Of a stretch of 64,000 bases of DNA, positions 22,709 to 34,069 are shown one piece after another (positions within the stretch are counted from its first letter, which is position 1; every line of letters starts with the position of its first letter). Under the pieces are notes generated by a model. It did no database searches, was not told the DNA's origin, and saw only the letters and a program-made list of their open reading frames with translations. The translations under genes were made by a program, and so were the position numbers. The DNA comes from Lepidodermella squamata (Eukaryota; Gastrotricha): contig JBLDXI010000043.1 of NCBI GenBank assembly GCA_047495785.1, positions 496,001 to 560,000 of the forward strand. Reading direction: 5' to 3'.

Positions 22709-23612
22709 ACTATATTAGGTATTAAATCATATACGAAGCTGCAGTAACGGTGGGAAATTACAGATTTTTCCATGGTAAAATTAGTCGAGCTGACCTGATT
22801 GTTTTGATTTTTTCATATCAACAGCGCAAAAACAGTGCGCTTCAGTTGATAAATAGTACCTAGAAGTTGATATTTTCAGTGACCAGTGAATTCCCAAATG
22901 GCCTACATTTTTGTTGAACCTCGCCACGTCAGATACGCTTCAGATTGCTTCCGTCATTGATGATTCGCATTTTTGCTCGGTCGAAAGTGAGTATTTCAAG
23001 TGACTGATAAAAGCGTATGAAAACGAATGACGAACGCGGATATGCATGAGTGAGACGAATTTTTGTATACTGAATGATCACCTGCGCATCAAGCGTAGCG
23101 TATTTGAGTGCCACGCTCCAATTTCTGCGAGCGATGCGTGTGACATCCAAGTGCGATACTCAACGAGCGACCTATTTCCAGTTCAGGCTTTTAATGAGTG
23201 AGCAAATTATCGATCTGACAGAGAAAAACATTCCGGATTCCGGCTTTAAAGGCTATTAGCGTCAAAAATCACAGTTCTAGTTATGCAGTTATTCACAAGC
23301 CCATTGAAATTACGCCCATGAGCCTAATCAAATCAGGGCCACAGCTATGCTTGTTCCACGAACCCATGTCACAAAATTAACGAGCGCTGAACCTTGACAT
23401 TGTCTTATCGTGACATATCGAAGTTGTAGGGGGGCAGCATTCTTTTTCGGGAGACATTGAACCATTATTTATGATGATAAATTAAAATCGGTCCGAGTTC
23501 GCGATTCAAAATGTCTGATGTCTAAGCTCTTGAATTGCATCGCAGCACTGAACCCGGAAAAACGTCATCGATTTTTGTCCTACGGCGAGATTGTTTAATG
23601 ACTGTCATTCTA
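22709..23612. other. Intergenic, no gene seen
   Basis: Between the ASB-like gene and the following secreted gene. A TATA-like TATTTAAATTG occurs at about 23,613, some 45 bp before the next ATG. No other feature is supported. Confidence 0.4.
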
Positions 23613-23659
23613 GGTATTTAAATTGCCGGTGAAGCTGCATACCTGTCGCATTTAAAAAT

Positions 23660-24146
23660 ATGACTCGCCACATCTTTACTTATCTAACTTACTTATTTAT
23701 CTTCTCGATATCGAGTCTACACGGAGTCGATATGAAAAAAGCAACAAAACTTCGAGCTACATCGACTCCTGCCACCACATCAACTACAACGCCAGTTCCT
23801 ATCAGCATTCGAACCGATCAGCGTGCCGATAGTAATATTTTGTTAATAGGTTGCTGCAGAATTGAGAGCATATTTCATATTTCCTCCTTTAGATGCCAAG
23901 AAAATCGAGGTCCTGAGGCTATTGCAGAAGTCGCCTGAAGCCGTGCGGGATATGATGGTGAACTACAAGAAAGTCGCTCTTCACCGAGCTCGTCTGGCGC
24001 ACTGCATGAAGCTGTTTCAGTCTCAGCCTCTTTGCGAGAATCACTCCGCGTTCTACATGTGGGCTCGGCTGCTGGCTTTTGGAATAATGTCTGGAAAATA
24101 TGATAGGGACGTTCTTGCTGGAACTTCGCAATCTTTGATATCATAG
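23660..24146 (+). CDS. Small secreted protein, orphan family (copy B)
   Basis: Exons 23660-23831 and 23893-24146 give 141 residues. A signal peptide (MTRHIFTYLTYLFIFSISSL) leads to a Thr/Pro-rich stretch (STPATTSTTTPVP), absent from copy A, that could be O-glycosylated. Exon 2 carries the shared module: RARLAHCMKLFQS, PLCEN, FYMWARLLAFGIMSGKYDRD. The phase-1 intron sits at the same position as in the paralog at 19904. The signal-peptide exons have diverged much more than exon 2. Function unknown. Confidence 0.78.
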
Positions 24147-24538
24147 GAATATATTGTTTAGTATATGCCTTCAACAGGCTGTTTCAATATTACTATATAA
24201 ACCTTGTTGTTCGGAGGCTTTGATCGCAACCACAATTTTTATTCATTCAAGTTAACAAAGATGTCCATTCTCAGCAAATGAATCGCATTGAAAAGAATTG
24301 GGGAATAAATAAACCTGGTTGGGGAAGATTAGAGGTTTGCAGAGCCGGCCGAAAACCCGTTTTTTTCCAAATGCATCGGGCGATTTTACTAGTTGCGGTA
24401 ATTCTTGAAACAATATATCAAAGGTCTTCAGCAAGCCAAGATTTTGCCCTGTGCCAAGTTTTAGCTCTGCCCATGATGATCACGGGCCTCAGTAACTTCG
24501 AAAGTGACAGGGTCTTGCTAGGCGGGGGTTTTCATGCC
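24147..24538. other. Intergenic, no gene seen
   Basis: AT-rich 3' flank of the secreted gene. No supported feature. Confidence 0.35.
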
Positions 24539-24838
24539 TCACTGGGGTCTATAAATTCCCAGAAGAACATCTGAAACCTCGGGTTCCCCGACTGGTCGTT
24601 TGTCCCTGGAATCGCTCTTGAGTACAATAAGTTGAAACACTTGCTTGAGGCCCGCGATGGGGCTGGCGTTGGTTACACGTGTGCAGTGCCCCGTCACCAT
24701 GCCCCCCGCCAATGCAGTAGCACACGGGACAGCCGCAGTGAAAAACCAGCGGCGAGCAATGGGGGACAGGTGGCAACTGCCTGAGAGGAAGGCCGCACCA
24801 TGAGAAGCGCCTCCGAAAACAGGGGCTATGCATCGAGC
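24539..24838 (-). pseudogene. GC-rich open stretch, possible orphan exon or gene fragment
   Basis: About 100 open codons on the minus strand, markedly more GC-rich than its surroundings. The translation looks protein-like (GGASHGAAFLSGSC, WFFTAAVPCATALAGGMVTG, then a charged tail) and includes a possible membrane-spanning segment. A second minus frame is also open here, which weakens the case. No ATG or family identified. Confidence 0.25.
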
Positions 24839-26006
24839 TCAAAATTTCAGTGCCGATAAATTTTATCCACTTTAACGATCTCTGTTCTGGCGCCTGAGCA
24901 AACACAGGCCTATGAAATAGTGATCCAATCTCGAGTCGATTTAAACATTTTGTCTTAATTGGGACAGTAACGCAAGGAGTCAGGCGACAGGCGATCAACA
25001 GGTTGTATGTTGTATTGTATACGTAAAATATCTTTCACCTGTCTTAACCAAAGCCTCGAGTTTGGCCGTTGACATTCGCGTCGATTCGCCATCGGTTATA
25101 GTTTGAGCGGTAAGAAACTCATTTCGACGACATTTTGAATTGTTCAAAACGCTGGCATCTCAAATCCGCTCAATCCACACGCTGAAATGCACACACACAT
25201 TTGAGAAAGAGTTCATTGAATGATCGATTGGCATCAAATCAGATCCAACGCATGGCCTTAACTAGTTGTCGCCGACTAGGTTTGTGAAAACGCTGAGAAA
25301 ATTTGTTAACAAGTGTTTTATTCAAAATTCCACATGCCGGATTTTTCGGCGCTGCTAACAAGGAATATAACAAGGAATCAGTGATCATAAAAGATGACGC
25401 ACGTAAAGGAATCACCGGAAAATTACAGTAAAAGATCATATTGAGAAAATTATTAATAACAACAACAGGGGCGTTAGATGTGATCCAGCTTTTCATCCAT
25501 GTATTGTCGATGATGATGACATCTGAAATGAAAAAACACAGTTATTACCTTATTAGTCAGTTCTATGACTTGAGACCACGAAATCTAAGACCTCCTAACC
25601 TCCTTAACCTCCTAACTTAACATCTTACTGGCCGATTTTCGGCAAATTTACCAAATTTTAAATTTTTCAAAATGCGTCAATCCAGATTTCAGCCAAATTA
25701 CATGGCTATTTGAGGGATAGTACTACGAACGACAGGGAATCGTGAACCTGGCAAAAAGGTAGCGTGGGTAGCGCCGTCCTAATTTCGGACAGCCTGAATT
25801 TTAAATCGAAGAAATTTGTCCGTTTTGCAGCTGCTGAAGATTATTTTTGCTCGCAATCATTTCATACCACCTTGGCCAAGTAAATCCAGCTTAAAATAGC
25901 CTACAATCGTGGTTTTATACTGAAATCAGATCGCGGATGACGAAAGATCATCCCACCTAGATTGTTTTGCAAATTGATATCCGGCCGATGTATTGTGTGT
26001 TGTTTT
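24839..26006. other. No gene seen
   Basis: Unassigned sequence with no coding frame above background and no clear inverted repeat. Confidence 0.35.
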
Positions 26007-26321
26007 TCAACAAAACTTCACACATCTAGCTCCTCGTGATCGCAGCAAATCAGCAACGGCAGTTTTCCCTCCTAGAATTGCGAAATCGAGTGCTGCATCT
26101 CCGCTTTTATCAGTGTTTTGCGTATTTGCACATCTGTCGAGCAGCAGCCGCGCAACTTCGACATGCCCTTTCCAGGCCGCGTACATCAATGCCGTCCAGC
26201 CACTGTCTAACTTGGCCTCGATGTCAGCGTTGCGGTCCAACAGCTGCCGCACAAGTTCGACGTTGCCATTACCCGCTGCATATATCATAGCCTTGTTGTC
26301 CTCTGTGGCATTTACAGCTCT
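26007..26321 (-). CDS. Ankyrin-repeat terminal exon, copy 1
   Basis: Exon beginning after a TTTTGCACAG acceptor (phase 0) and ending at a stop, 104 residues. It encodes two to three ankyrin repeats (NGNVELVRQLLDRNADIEAK; GHVEVARLLLDRCANTQNTD) and a tail LLRSRGARCVKFC. It is nearly identical to the exon at 32603-32977 but lacks 27 in-frame bases (PLLDRGAD helix region), which probably damages the first repeat. Upstream exons were not found; it may be a gene fragment. Confidence 0.6.
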   Translation of the reverse strand, partial: RAVNATEDNKAMIYAAGNGNVELVRQLLDRNADIEAKLDSGWTALMYAAWKGHVEVARLLLDRCANTQNTDKSGDAALDFAILGGKTAVADLLRSRGARCVKFC

Positions 26322-26908
26322 CTGTGCAAAAGATCAAAACTCATCAGTTTGATTTTTAATTGTTCTAATAATTTAATGGTCATTAGGTGTTAATTCTAAA
26401 GTCATTCATTGTTCATTAATGGAGATTCATTTTGCCGATCAAATACGATACGACAAACTCGACTGGCAATTACCGATTCGGAACTTTAATCACGCGGGCC
26501 ACAAACGCGTGTCAAATCACCAAATCAATTGTCAACATTCAAATCGCCACGCTGTTAGCTTTTTTTGCAAAAAAATCACCATTCCACGATTTGCTGATTT
26601 GATCACACGTTCACGAAGAAAAAAACGAAATATGCCAAGAATCATTTTTTGAATAGTTCTACGAATTTTAGGCGAATGAATTCTGAATTGAAAACTCTGT
26701 CTTATAGAGAATTTTGCGCTGGATTTACTGGTGAAATTATTGTGGCCAATTTTGACTCACAAAAAATATTGAAAAGCTATTTTAGGCCACTAAAAAATTA
26801 CAAAAGTTGGTTACGCGACAGCATATTTTGTTCCGATCACCGTAAATTTGGTTCCGCTAAAAGGAGGACCCATTACTTAATTTTGCTTCAAATCCTAACG
26901 TGTAACAT
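26322..26908. other. 5' flank of ankyrin copy 1, with a dispersed repeat
   Basis: Bases about 26,650-26,876 resemble 56,750-56,915 in direct orientation, sharing words such as TTTTAGGCGAAT, TTCTGAATTGAAA and AGGCCACT. Bases near 26,345 also resemble those near 33,345, upstream of ankyrin copy 2, so the duplication of the two ankyrin exons includes 5' flank. Confidence 0.5.
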
Positions 26909-27149
26909 ATAATTATATAGATTTTTTGATTTTGATTCTAAAAGCAACATCGATTTTTTGTGCTATTTATTTCAACTTATTAAACCTAACTAGCTCTATC
27001 TAATACATAGGCTAGAACAGGAAACTGTTTCACTTGAGGGTAGCTACTATTTTTTCATCGAACTAAACATAGCGTTAATACGTGGCACGCGCCACTGCCA
27101 CCCTACTCCTATCAACTAATTTGGGGTCGCTTCCGCCTTGTAAACCGAA

Positions 27150-27962
27150 ATGGACGGCGAAAATGGCGAACAGATAGTCGAATTTACCATAAGAACAACC
27201 CAAGCTGAGATCGACAGAATCCGCAACGACCACAACTATCGCGACATCATTATCGCTGTCAACTCGGTCTACGGCGACAAGCTCACCGAAATGACGAAAA
27301 AGGTCGAGCAACTGACCGCCGAGTGCCAATCACTCCGGTCACTCTCAAACAAGTTAGGTGGTGCCCAGAACGTTGGTTTCAGTCGGCTCGAAGCGATAAC
27401 AATCGGCAACGCGAGGCAGCAGGAGGAGGAGTACGCGGCGACTGTTCTCATCCGCGACTTACCCGACGAGGAGAGAGAAAGTCTCGACGATCTCCACGCT
27501 AAGCTGTGCGAGGCAGTTCCGGAATTGAAGGAAACGAATCCGTACGTGAAGCGGATGGGGAGATTCCCGGCGAAATGCGGTCCGAACAAAGAACCCAGGC
27601 AACGCGACGTCATGGTCAAGCTGCCACCGGGCTTCACCAACATCAAGCTGGTTCGGAAGCTTGTCGCGGAATCCACCCGACCAGGCGGAAACCAGCCGCC
27701 CAGGTCAGTAAAGTTCCTTCGATTTAGGACGCCACACCAGCGACACGTCGCCGCCCTCATGCGTGAGTATATTGACGCTGTCTACGAGGAAGGCATGCTG
27801 ACAAACTACGCCAGAGGAGGCGAGATCGCCATCACCAACAACGGCCACAGCTTCACCTATAACTACCGCTTCGATTGCGTCGATGAAGACGCTGAGCCGC
27901 GAAACTTCGTCAAGCGCCACCCGATCAACAACCCCAACATCAACCGCAAGAGCCGACCATAA
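27150..27962 (+). CDS. LINE A ORF1 protein
   Basis: Intact 270 residues. The N-terminal ~75 residues are helical and coiled-coil-like (KLTEMTKKVEQLTAECQSLR). A middle part (ATVLIRDLPDEERE ... DVMVKLPPGF) resembles the RRM plus C-terminal domain of L1-type ORF1 RNA-binding proteins. No CCHC knuckle. Likely role: RNA chaperone of the retrotransposon particle. Confidence 0.75.
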   Translation: MDGENGEQIVEFTIRTTQAEIDRIRNDHNYRDIIIAVNSVYGDKLTEMTKKVEQLTAECQSLRSLSNKLGGAQNVGFSRLEAITIGNARQQEEEYAATVLIRDLPDEERESLDDLHAKLCEAVPELKETNPYVKRMGRFPAKCGPNKEPRQRDVMVKLPPGFTNIKLVRKLVAESTRPGGNQPPRSVKFLRFRTPHQRHVAALMREYIDAVYEEGMLTNYARGGEIAITNNGHSFTYNYRFDCVDEDAEPRNFVKRHPINNPNINRKSRP

Positions 27963-28016
27963 AGACCGGCCAGCCGCGGGCAAGTCGTAGTACTTGATAA
28001 TAACAATTTTCTAATT

Positions 28017-31000
28017 TTGAGATATAGATTAACCTACTTGAATATACAAGGATTATTTCTCTCCAAAAAAGGGTTATCTTTCGTGAAAAAAACTGAAATT
28101 GATAGACTAATTTTTAGCAATATCGGCACCATTGTATGTATCTCCGAATCGTGGCACTCTGCTGATGATATTAGCCATATCCCTGAATATGAAAACTACT
28201 TTTTTATACACGTTAAAGCTACTGTACGAAACGCGAATGCTGGACGAAAACTATCTGGTGGAATGATTTGTTATATCCCGAATTGGATGAAAAACTGTGT
28301 GAAACGTGAAATTATACTGGAAAATTGCATTATATTAGTACTAGATATGGACCATAATTTCTTCTCAATTATTGTATTCGTGTATGCAAACTACAACTGC
28401 CCTAATTCTGAATCGTCTCAAAAAAATCAAAATTCCAGAAAATTTTACCAAAATTATTTGGAAAAAATTGCAAAAACGGTGAAAGATGTGAGAAAATTAT
28501 TCGAAAAAACAAAGCGTTGCGAAATTTTCGTCATGGGCGATTTTAATTCTCGAATCAATACTATAGATAACGATTTCGCTTCTCGAATCATCTCTTCCAG
28601 ACAGCTGGCAGGCTAGAAAAAGCCTAGACCCGACTGTATCTCAAAATTCTGAAGATTTTTTAAATTTTGTAGACAAATTGGATCTGTTTGTTTTAAATGG
28701 CCGGTCAGTCTCTGATCGACTAGGCAATTTTACGCGAAAGCCTAACAAAAATAGTAGATCAGGAGGTTCAGTCATTGATTTTGCCTTAGCAAGCCTGAAT
28801 TCGGCTGAAACGATTATCGATTTCAACGTAAACAATAGCGTCCACCTCTCAGATCACTACGCCATCGAAACAGACATTCGATGCGAGGTCTTTAACGATG
28901 GTTCGTTCGCAAAACCGCCATTGCAACGCCGGCTATGCCTTAACAAGAAATTATTCGCCAATCTCTGTCTAACTGATTCAACAATACAGAAGAAATCAGC
29001 CCAAGTGGACCAGTGCGACACGACAGAATCGCTCTGCAACGACTTATACTACCTAATCAATCAAGCAACGTATGTGAAAACTTTCGACGCTACCAAGAGA
29101 AAAACTGACAGCAACGACTTCTTCGACGATGAGTGCCGGGTTAAAAGACACGAACTGAGACTCGCTAAAAACCACGAGCGCCACCACCCAAAGTGCAGAA
29201 ATCTCCGTGAAAAACGTCAACAAATCGAGAAAGAGTACCAATCCCTCCTGGAGTCGAAAAAAGATGCAAAAGATAAACTCGCCTGGGAAAAAACCGACGC
29301 CTTTCTTCAAACAGTGAGTGAAACGCCTATTGATTTTTGGGAGTTACGAAATCGGCTAAAAAACTACCAGAAAATTGAGGAAACTGTTGAAATGCCAACC
29401 TGCGAAGATCTAATTGAATTTTTTAACGAAGTCTTTTACAAAGAGCCCAGCGAGAAACTAGAAAGTAGGCAAAAAATAGCGATTGAGTACCGCGACGAAA
29501 TTCTAGACGCTCCATTTACCGAAACTGAGATTAAAGATTGCATTAATTCAGCAAATTCAAATTCTTCACCCGGTATAGACTTGGTCGACTACAGGTGTCT
29601 GAAAATGAAAGAATGTGAAACATGGCTATATCCGTTTCTCGCTAAACTTTACTCGACAATATACAACACAGGCGTTTATCCAAAAGCATGGAAGCGCGCA
29701 ATTTTAGTCCCGATCCATAAAAAGAATGACAAGCTCGACCCGAAAAATTACCGCCCAATATCACTGCTTTCTGTTTTCTGTAAATTATTTTCCTCATTAC
29801 TCGACAAAAGATTGAGAAAATGGCTTCAAGCTAATGATGGACGTAAACTAGACGCATCACAATTTGGCTTTCAAGAAGGGTTATCAGGAACAGACGGAAC
29901 CACAGTTTTATATACGGTGTTAGCTAAACATATCGACAAAAGGCCGTACGCTGCATTCATAGATTTTTCGAGTGCTTTCGACACGTTAAATCGGGTTTTA
30001 TTGGCGAAAAAGCTTGATAAGAGAGGCACATCCCCGCTCTTTAAACGAATCATAAACGAGATGTATAGTGATAATTTCGCTTATACTACGCTACAAAAAT
30101 AAGCTCATTAATAACAACATAATACACAATAATATTGGTGTGAGACAGGGCGACCCGCTGTCCCCTCTACTTTTTTGCCTTTTTATTGACGATCTACTAC
30201 CAGAGCTCCTGGCCACCGCGCCAGGCCTCTCGCTATACACACTAACAGTAATTTGCCTACTATACGCAGACGACCTTGTTCTCCTCGCGAAATCACCAGA
30301 AGAGCTACAAAGACTATTAGATGTTATAGAAAAATTTGCACGAGAAAACGAGTTAAAAATCAACGTCGAGAAAACCAAGGTCATGCAATTCCATCGTGGT
30401 AGCACGCATAAACCAACTGATTTTGAGTTCAAAATCAACGGTCAGATAATCGAGCAAGTTTCTGAGTTCAAATATCTAGGCATTATACTAACTCATAATC
30501 TCAATTTTAGACGTTGCTCTGAAACAGCTACAGCAAAAGTTAAACGAATAATAGCCCAGCTACCAGACATGCTTAGGCCGTACAAAAACTATTTTCCCTC
30601 AAACACGTATCGAACGCTGTATAATTCATACTCAATTAGCCATATGACATTCGGAGCGGGCATCTGGGGCTTCAAACTTAGAAAATCAATGCCGCTGTTA
30701 AACATATTATTCGCGAAAACAGTTCTAAATCTACCTACTAGCACCAGGAATGAACTCGTGGCGCGAGAATTCTATATAGAGCCGCCATCTATAACATTGA
30801 TGATAACAGCCCTAAAACATTACTTTTCGCTGAAATTCCGTACGAAAAACTCGCTATTGCAAGAGAGTTACAAAGTTCTTGAAGTGAATGACAGCCTGTG
30901 CCGTCACATTTACAAAAACCTAAAGACTGAAGTCACAAAAGACAATTTTGAACATATTTTCGACGCATCTGAGCGTGAAATATCTGAACTGATTGAAGAA

Positions 31001-31465
31001 TATAAAAAATTTCTCATTTTACGAGATAAAAATAAAATGTTAGATAACCTGAAAACCGCTTACAGCGACAACAATTTATTTAGCAACAACTATTTTTCCA
31101 AATGGACAGAATATTTTGAAATTTTCGACATTCACGATTCACAAGCTCTGGCTAAAATTAGAACGAATTCACTGTTTAAACCTTTCCAGTACGTAATTGG
31201 CGTAACTAAATGTATATACTGTGACATGCAATTACATAAACCCTACGATCTACTTCTTCATCTTATCTTCAACTGCAATGAGACCTTGGCGTCTACACAG
31301 AATTTTAGAAATCCTATTGTTAACCACGCGAACCTACTTCAAATTGCGCTGATCGAGTGTTCAAGTCCGGTTGAAATTAACCTATCTGCTCTTCTTAAAC
31401 TAGCAAATAAATGGCGAAACGACTACAAAAAATATGCATACCCAACAAAACTGCTTAACACTTAA
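28017..31465 (+). pseudogene. LINE A ORF2, endonuclease plus reverse transcriptase, two frameshifts
   Basis: The endonuclease domain shows LNIQG, ESW, MGDFN and SDHYAIETD motifs. The RT domain shows PKNYRPISLLS, FIDFSSAFD, GVRQGDPLSPLLF and YADDLVLLA, followed by a long C-terminal region with a CxxC-type cluster (CIYCDM ... LIFNCNE). The frame changes near 28,595 (end of the endonuclease part) and near 30,085 (inside the RT fingers/palm). Apart from these two shifts it reads through, so the copy is fairly young but inactive as it stands. Confidence 0.88.
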
Positions 31466-31806
31466 CCAATCAACTTGATACTACGCTATCACTGTAAACT
31501 ACGCTACTACTGCTTAATACATGATCTATAAATGCTACAACCCCTATCTATCCGACCTATTTTACTGCGTAATTCTGTAAAAATATTATGAAAATATAGA
31601 ATCACCTAGTCTCTCTCCGTTCTCCATATTGTTATCCACACCCTAAATGCACTTCTAAATGCTCGGTGCCCTCGGGCTGGCATACACCTGCACTACGAAC
31701 GGTTTATTTGAATAAAACATGATAATTGATAATTATATAGACTTATACAGAATAAAGCGCTGAATCAAACGGCGCTGTCTGTTGCAAGACCAGACGCAGC
31801 ATCCTA

Positions 31807-32314
31807 TTTCGTTTTAGCAGGATCGAAGCGCGCGTGGTCACATAACATGAAAATGTTAGCTAGCTTTTGGGGTGGGGCTTCTTCGTCACTCCGTCATTTC
31901 CAAAAGACTAACAAATCCAAAAGAAATCGTGGAAAAAGTTGGAGTCGACCTCAGGATCGTTCGGTTGAGACCCATAGGGTAATACCACCACGCAATCGTG
32001 CTCAGAGGCAGGAATTATACGGATTCGGCTACTATGAAAATTTTATTGATAAGAAACATAACTTAGTTCACACCATCTCCTATAGAACGATCCCTATCTT
32101 ACAGCGGTATCCCGTTATATACGGGTCTCAAATCCAAAGAAAATGGGTTTGATTCCAACTTTTTCCTCAATATTTTCAGGTTTGTTAGTTTTTTGGAAAT
32201 GACGGAGTGACAGAATGACGAAATGACGAAGCAAACGAAGAAGCCCCACCCCAAAAGCTAGCTAACATTTTCATGTTATGTGATCACGCGCACTCCGATC
32301 CTGCTAAACCGAAG
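31807..32314. mobile_element. TA-flanked MITE with ~90-bp inverted repeats
   Basis: Left arm and right arm share TTAGCAGGATCG, CACATAACATGAAAATG and GCTAGCTTTTGGGGTGGGGC in inverted order. The right arm has an expanded run of GACGGAGTGACAGAATGACG-like units. TA flanks both ends. No transposase. Confidence 0.8.
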
Positions 32315-32602
32315 TAGAATGGTATGGTTGTCAATAAAACAAAACAATATTCCATATTTAATTTAGAGAAATTTATAGCAAATTATTTTCTGTTTTTTTA
32401 AGCTCTAACAGAGATGTGATTTTGTAGATCAACGTTAATTTGAGTTGAATCGGAATCCACTCTCAACAGTGCGCAGTTCGCGATACAATATCGTTGATTA
32501 CTGTTGCCGACGTAAGCTACTGCTCTACGGCGGCGTGTTGCTTTTCCGCCTGCTTTTTGCGCGCGCGCTCTTGCATCATCGCGCTTTCATCATTCGCATA
32601 TT

Positions 32603-32977
32603 TCATATTCGGCGACTCACGCGCTCGTTGCCGGTAGTAGAAAGTTCCGCACGTCTTGCTCCTCGTGATCGCAGCAAATCAGCAACGGCAGATTTCCCAC
32701 CTAGAATTGCGAAATCGAGTGCTGCATCTCCGCTTTTATCAGTGTTTTGCGTATTTGCACATCTGTCGAGCAGCAGCCGCGCAACTTCGACATGCCCTTC
32801 CCAGGCCGCGTACATCAATGCCGTCCAGCCATTGTCTAACTTGGCCTCGATGTCAGCATTGCGGTCCAACAGCTGCCGCACAAGTTCGACGTTGCCATTA
32901 CCCGCTGCATATATCATAGCCTTGTTGTCCTCTGTGGCATTTACATCGGCGCCGCGATCTAAAAGCGGCCTAGCTCT
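32603..32977 (-). CDS. Ankyrin-repeat terminal exon, copy 2
   Basis: Exon after a TTTTTCCCAG acceptor, phase 0, 124 residues to the stop. It holds three ankyrin repeats starting RPLLDRGADVNATED, complete where copy 1 (26007) is deleted. The C-terminal tail differs from copy 1 after LLRSRGAR. The upstream exon is unknown; the nearest candidates on this strand are the ankyrin exons at 38.9-43.4 kb. Confidence 0.62.
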   Translation of the reverse strand, partial: RARPLLDRGADVNATEDNKAMIYAAGNGNVELVRQLLDRNADIEAKLDNGWTALMYAAWEGHVEVARLLLDRCANTQNTDKSGDAALDFAILGGKSAVADLLRSRGARRAELSTTGNERVSRRI

Positions 32978-33007
32978 CTGGGAAAAAGAATAAAACTATC
33001 CATTAGG

Positions 33008-33340
33008 TTTCGAGTAATAAGATAATCTTTGACCCGCGCACTGATTGGTCAATATAATGTTACTATGAATCCGGGATGAAGCAATTTCGTCGTGCGATCC
33101 ACTGATAACTTATTTTCTATATTTATGCAAAAAATGACCTTGCTACACCCTCTGCACGGTTTCCATTGACCACGAGCGTAACCCCCATAATAATTGTGGT
33201 AAATTACTGCGGCAAAAAATACTTGTTGCAATAATTTTTTGGATCGCACGACCGACATGTTTCATCCGGGAGTCATATCAACGATCGATTGACCAATCAG
33301 CGCGCGCCCAGAGGTTCAACTATTTAGCTCAAACACAATG
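33008..33340. mobile_element. Hairpin MITE, diverged copy
   Basis: Inverted arms share CGCACTGATTGGTCAAT and GTGCGATCCA with their complements near 33,235-33,305. The right end AAACACAATG matches that of the element at 43648-43948, so both belong to one family. It is inserted in the 5' flank of ankyrin copy 2, a flank that copy 1 has without the insertion. Confidence 0.65.
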
Positions 33341-33385
33341 TCAGTTTGATTCTCCATTGTTCAAATAATTAGGGGTCTTTAAGTA

Positions 33386-33882
33386 TTAACACCTTAACTG
33401 CCAAAAATGGACTGTGAGATCCGATATTTGGATCCAAAGCCTGGGTCTGTCAAAACCTGATATATTTCGTGTCAACAATGCATCGTAGGGCGAATTGTGG
33501 GCCGTCGCCTGTTCTGTTCTGTTGACATCAAATTCGGGGCCACAAGGTCTGAGGAGGTCTTTGAAAACGACTGTGACATAATGTCGAAATTTTAGAATAG
33601 AGCTAATAAGCAGACCCAAGAAGTTGACCTAATTATTTGACCAAGATTAAGACCCAACAATCGAAATTTCACTGATTTTACAAGTTGTTTTCTGTGCGTT
33701 CCTTGAAGTCGTTGGCCCCAAATTTGGTGTCAAAAGAACCGCCGGGTCATAACTTACATTTCGCTGTCAGGCATTTTACACTACGACGCATCGTTGACCC
33801 GAAATAAAAGAGATTTTGACAGACCCAGGGTTTGGATCTAAATATCGATCTCGCTGTCTATTTTTGGCAGTTAAAGTGTTAA
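33386..33882. mobile_element. TTAA-flanked MITE, piggyBac-like (copy 1)
   Basis: Ends are TTAACACCTTAACTGCC and its complement GGCAGTTAAAGTGTTAA; inverted similarity continues inward for about 70 bp (GATCCGATATTTGGATCC, CTGGGTCTGTCAAA). The TTAA target and the CAC-start termini fit piggyBac-type MITEs. Non-coding. Confidence 0.75.
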
Positions 33883-34069
33883 GCTCTAATAGAGATGCGA
33901 TTTGTTGATCGAGTAAATATGAATTGAATCGGACTTAATACTCAATAGTGCGCGAATTAATCGTGGGCCTGAGAAAAGGAAACCTTAAAAATATGCGGCT
34001 GACCAAATTTTTGGGGCCCCTATAGTCAACCCGTAGCTCGAGTATCCTTTGCACATTGGGACCCAATGT

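Larger units (their letters stand above)
26909..31741 (+). mobile_element. Full-length non-LTR retrotransposon (LINE A)
   Basis: About 4.8 kb, with ORF1 (27150-27962) and an endonuclease-reverse transcriptase ORF2 (28017-31465). The 13-bp direct repeat ATAATTATATAGA lies at 26909-26921 and 31729-31741 and fits a target-site duplication. The 3' end has a short GATAATT repeat rather than poly(A). No RNase H domain is seen. RT features suggest the CR1/Jockey group of apurinic-endonuclease LINEs; the exact clade is not resolved. It lies between two near-identical ankyrin exons. Confidence 0.9.
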
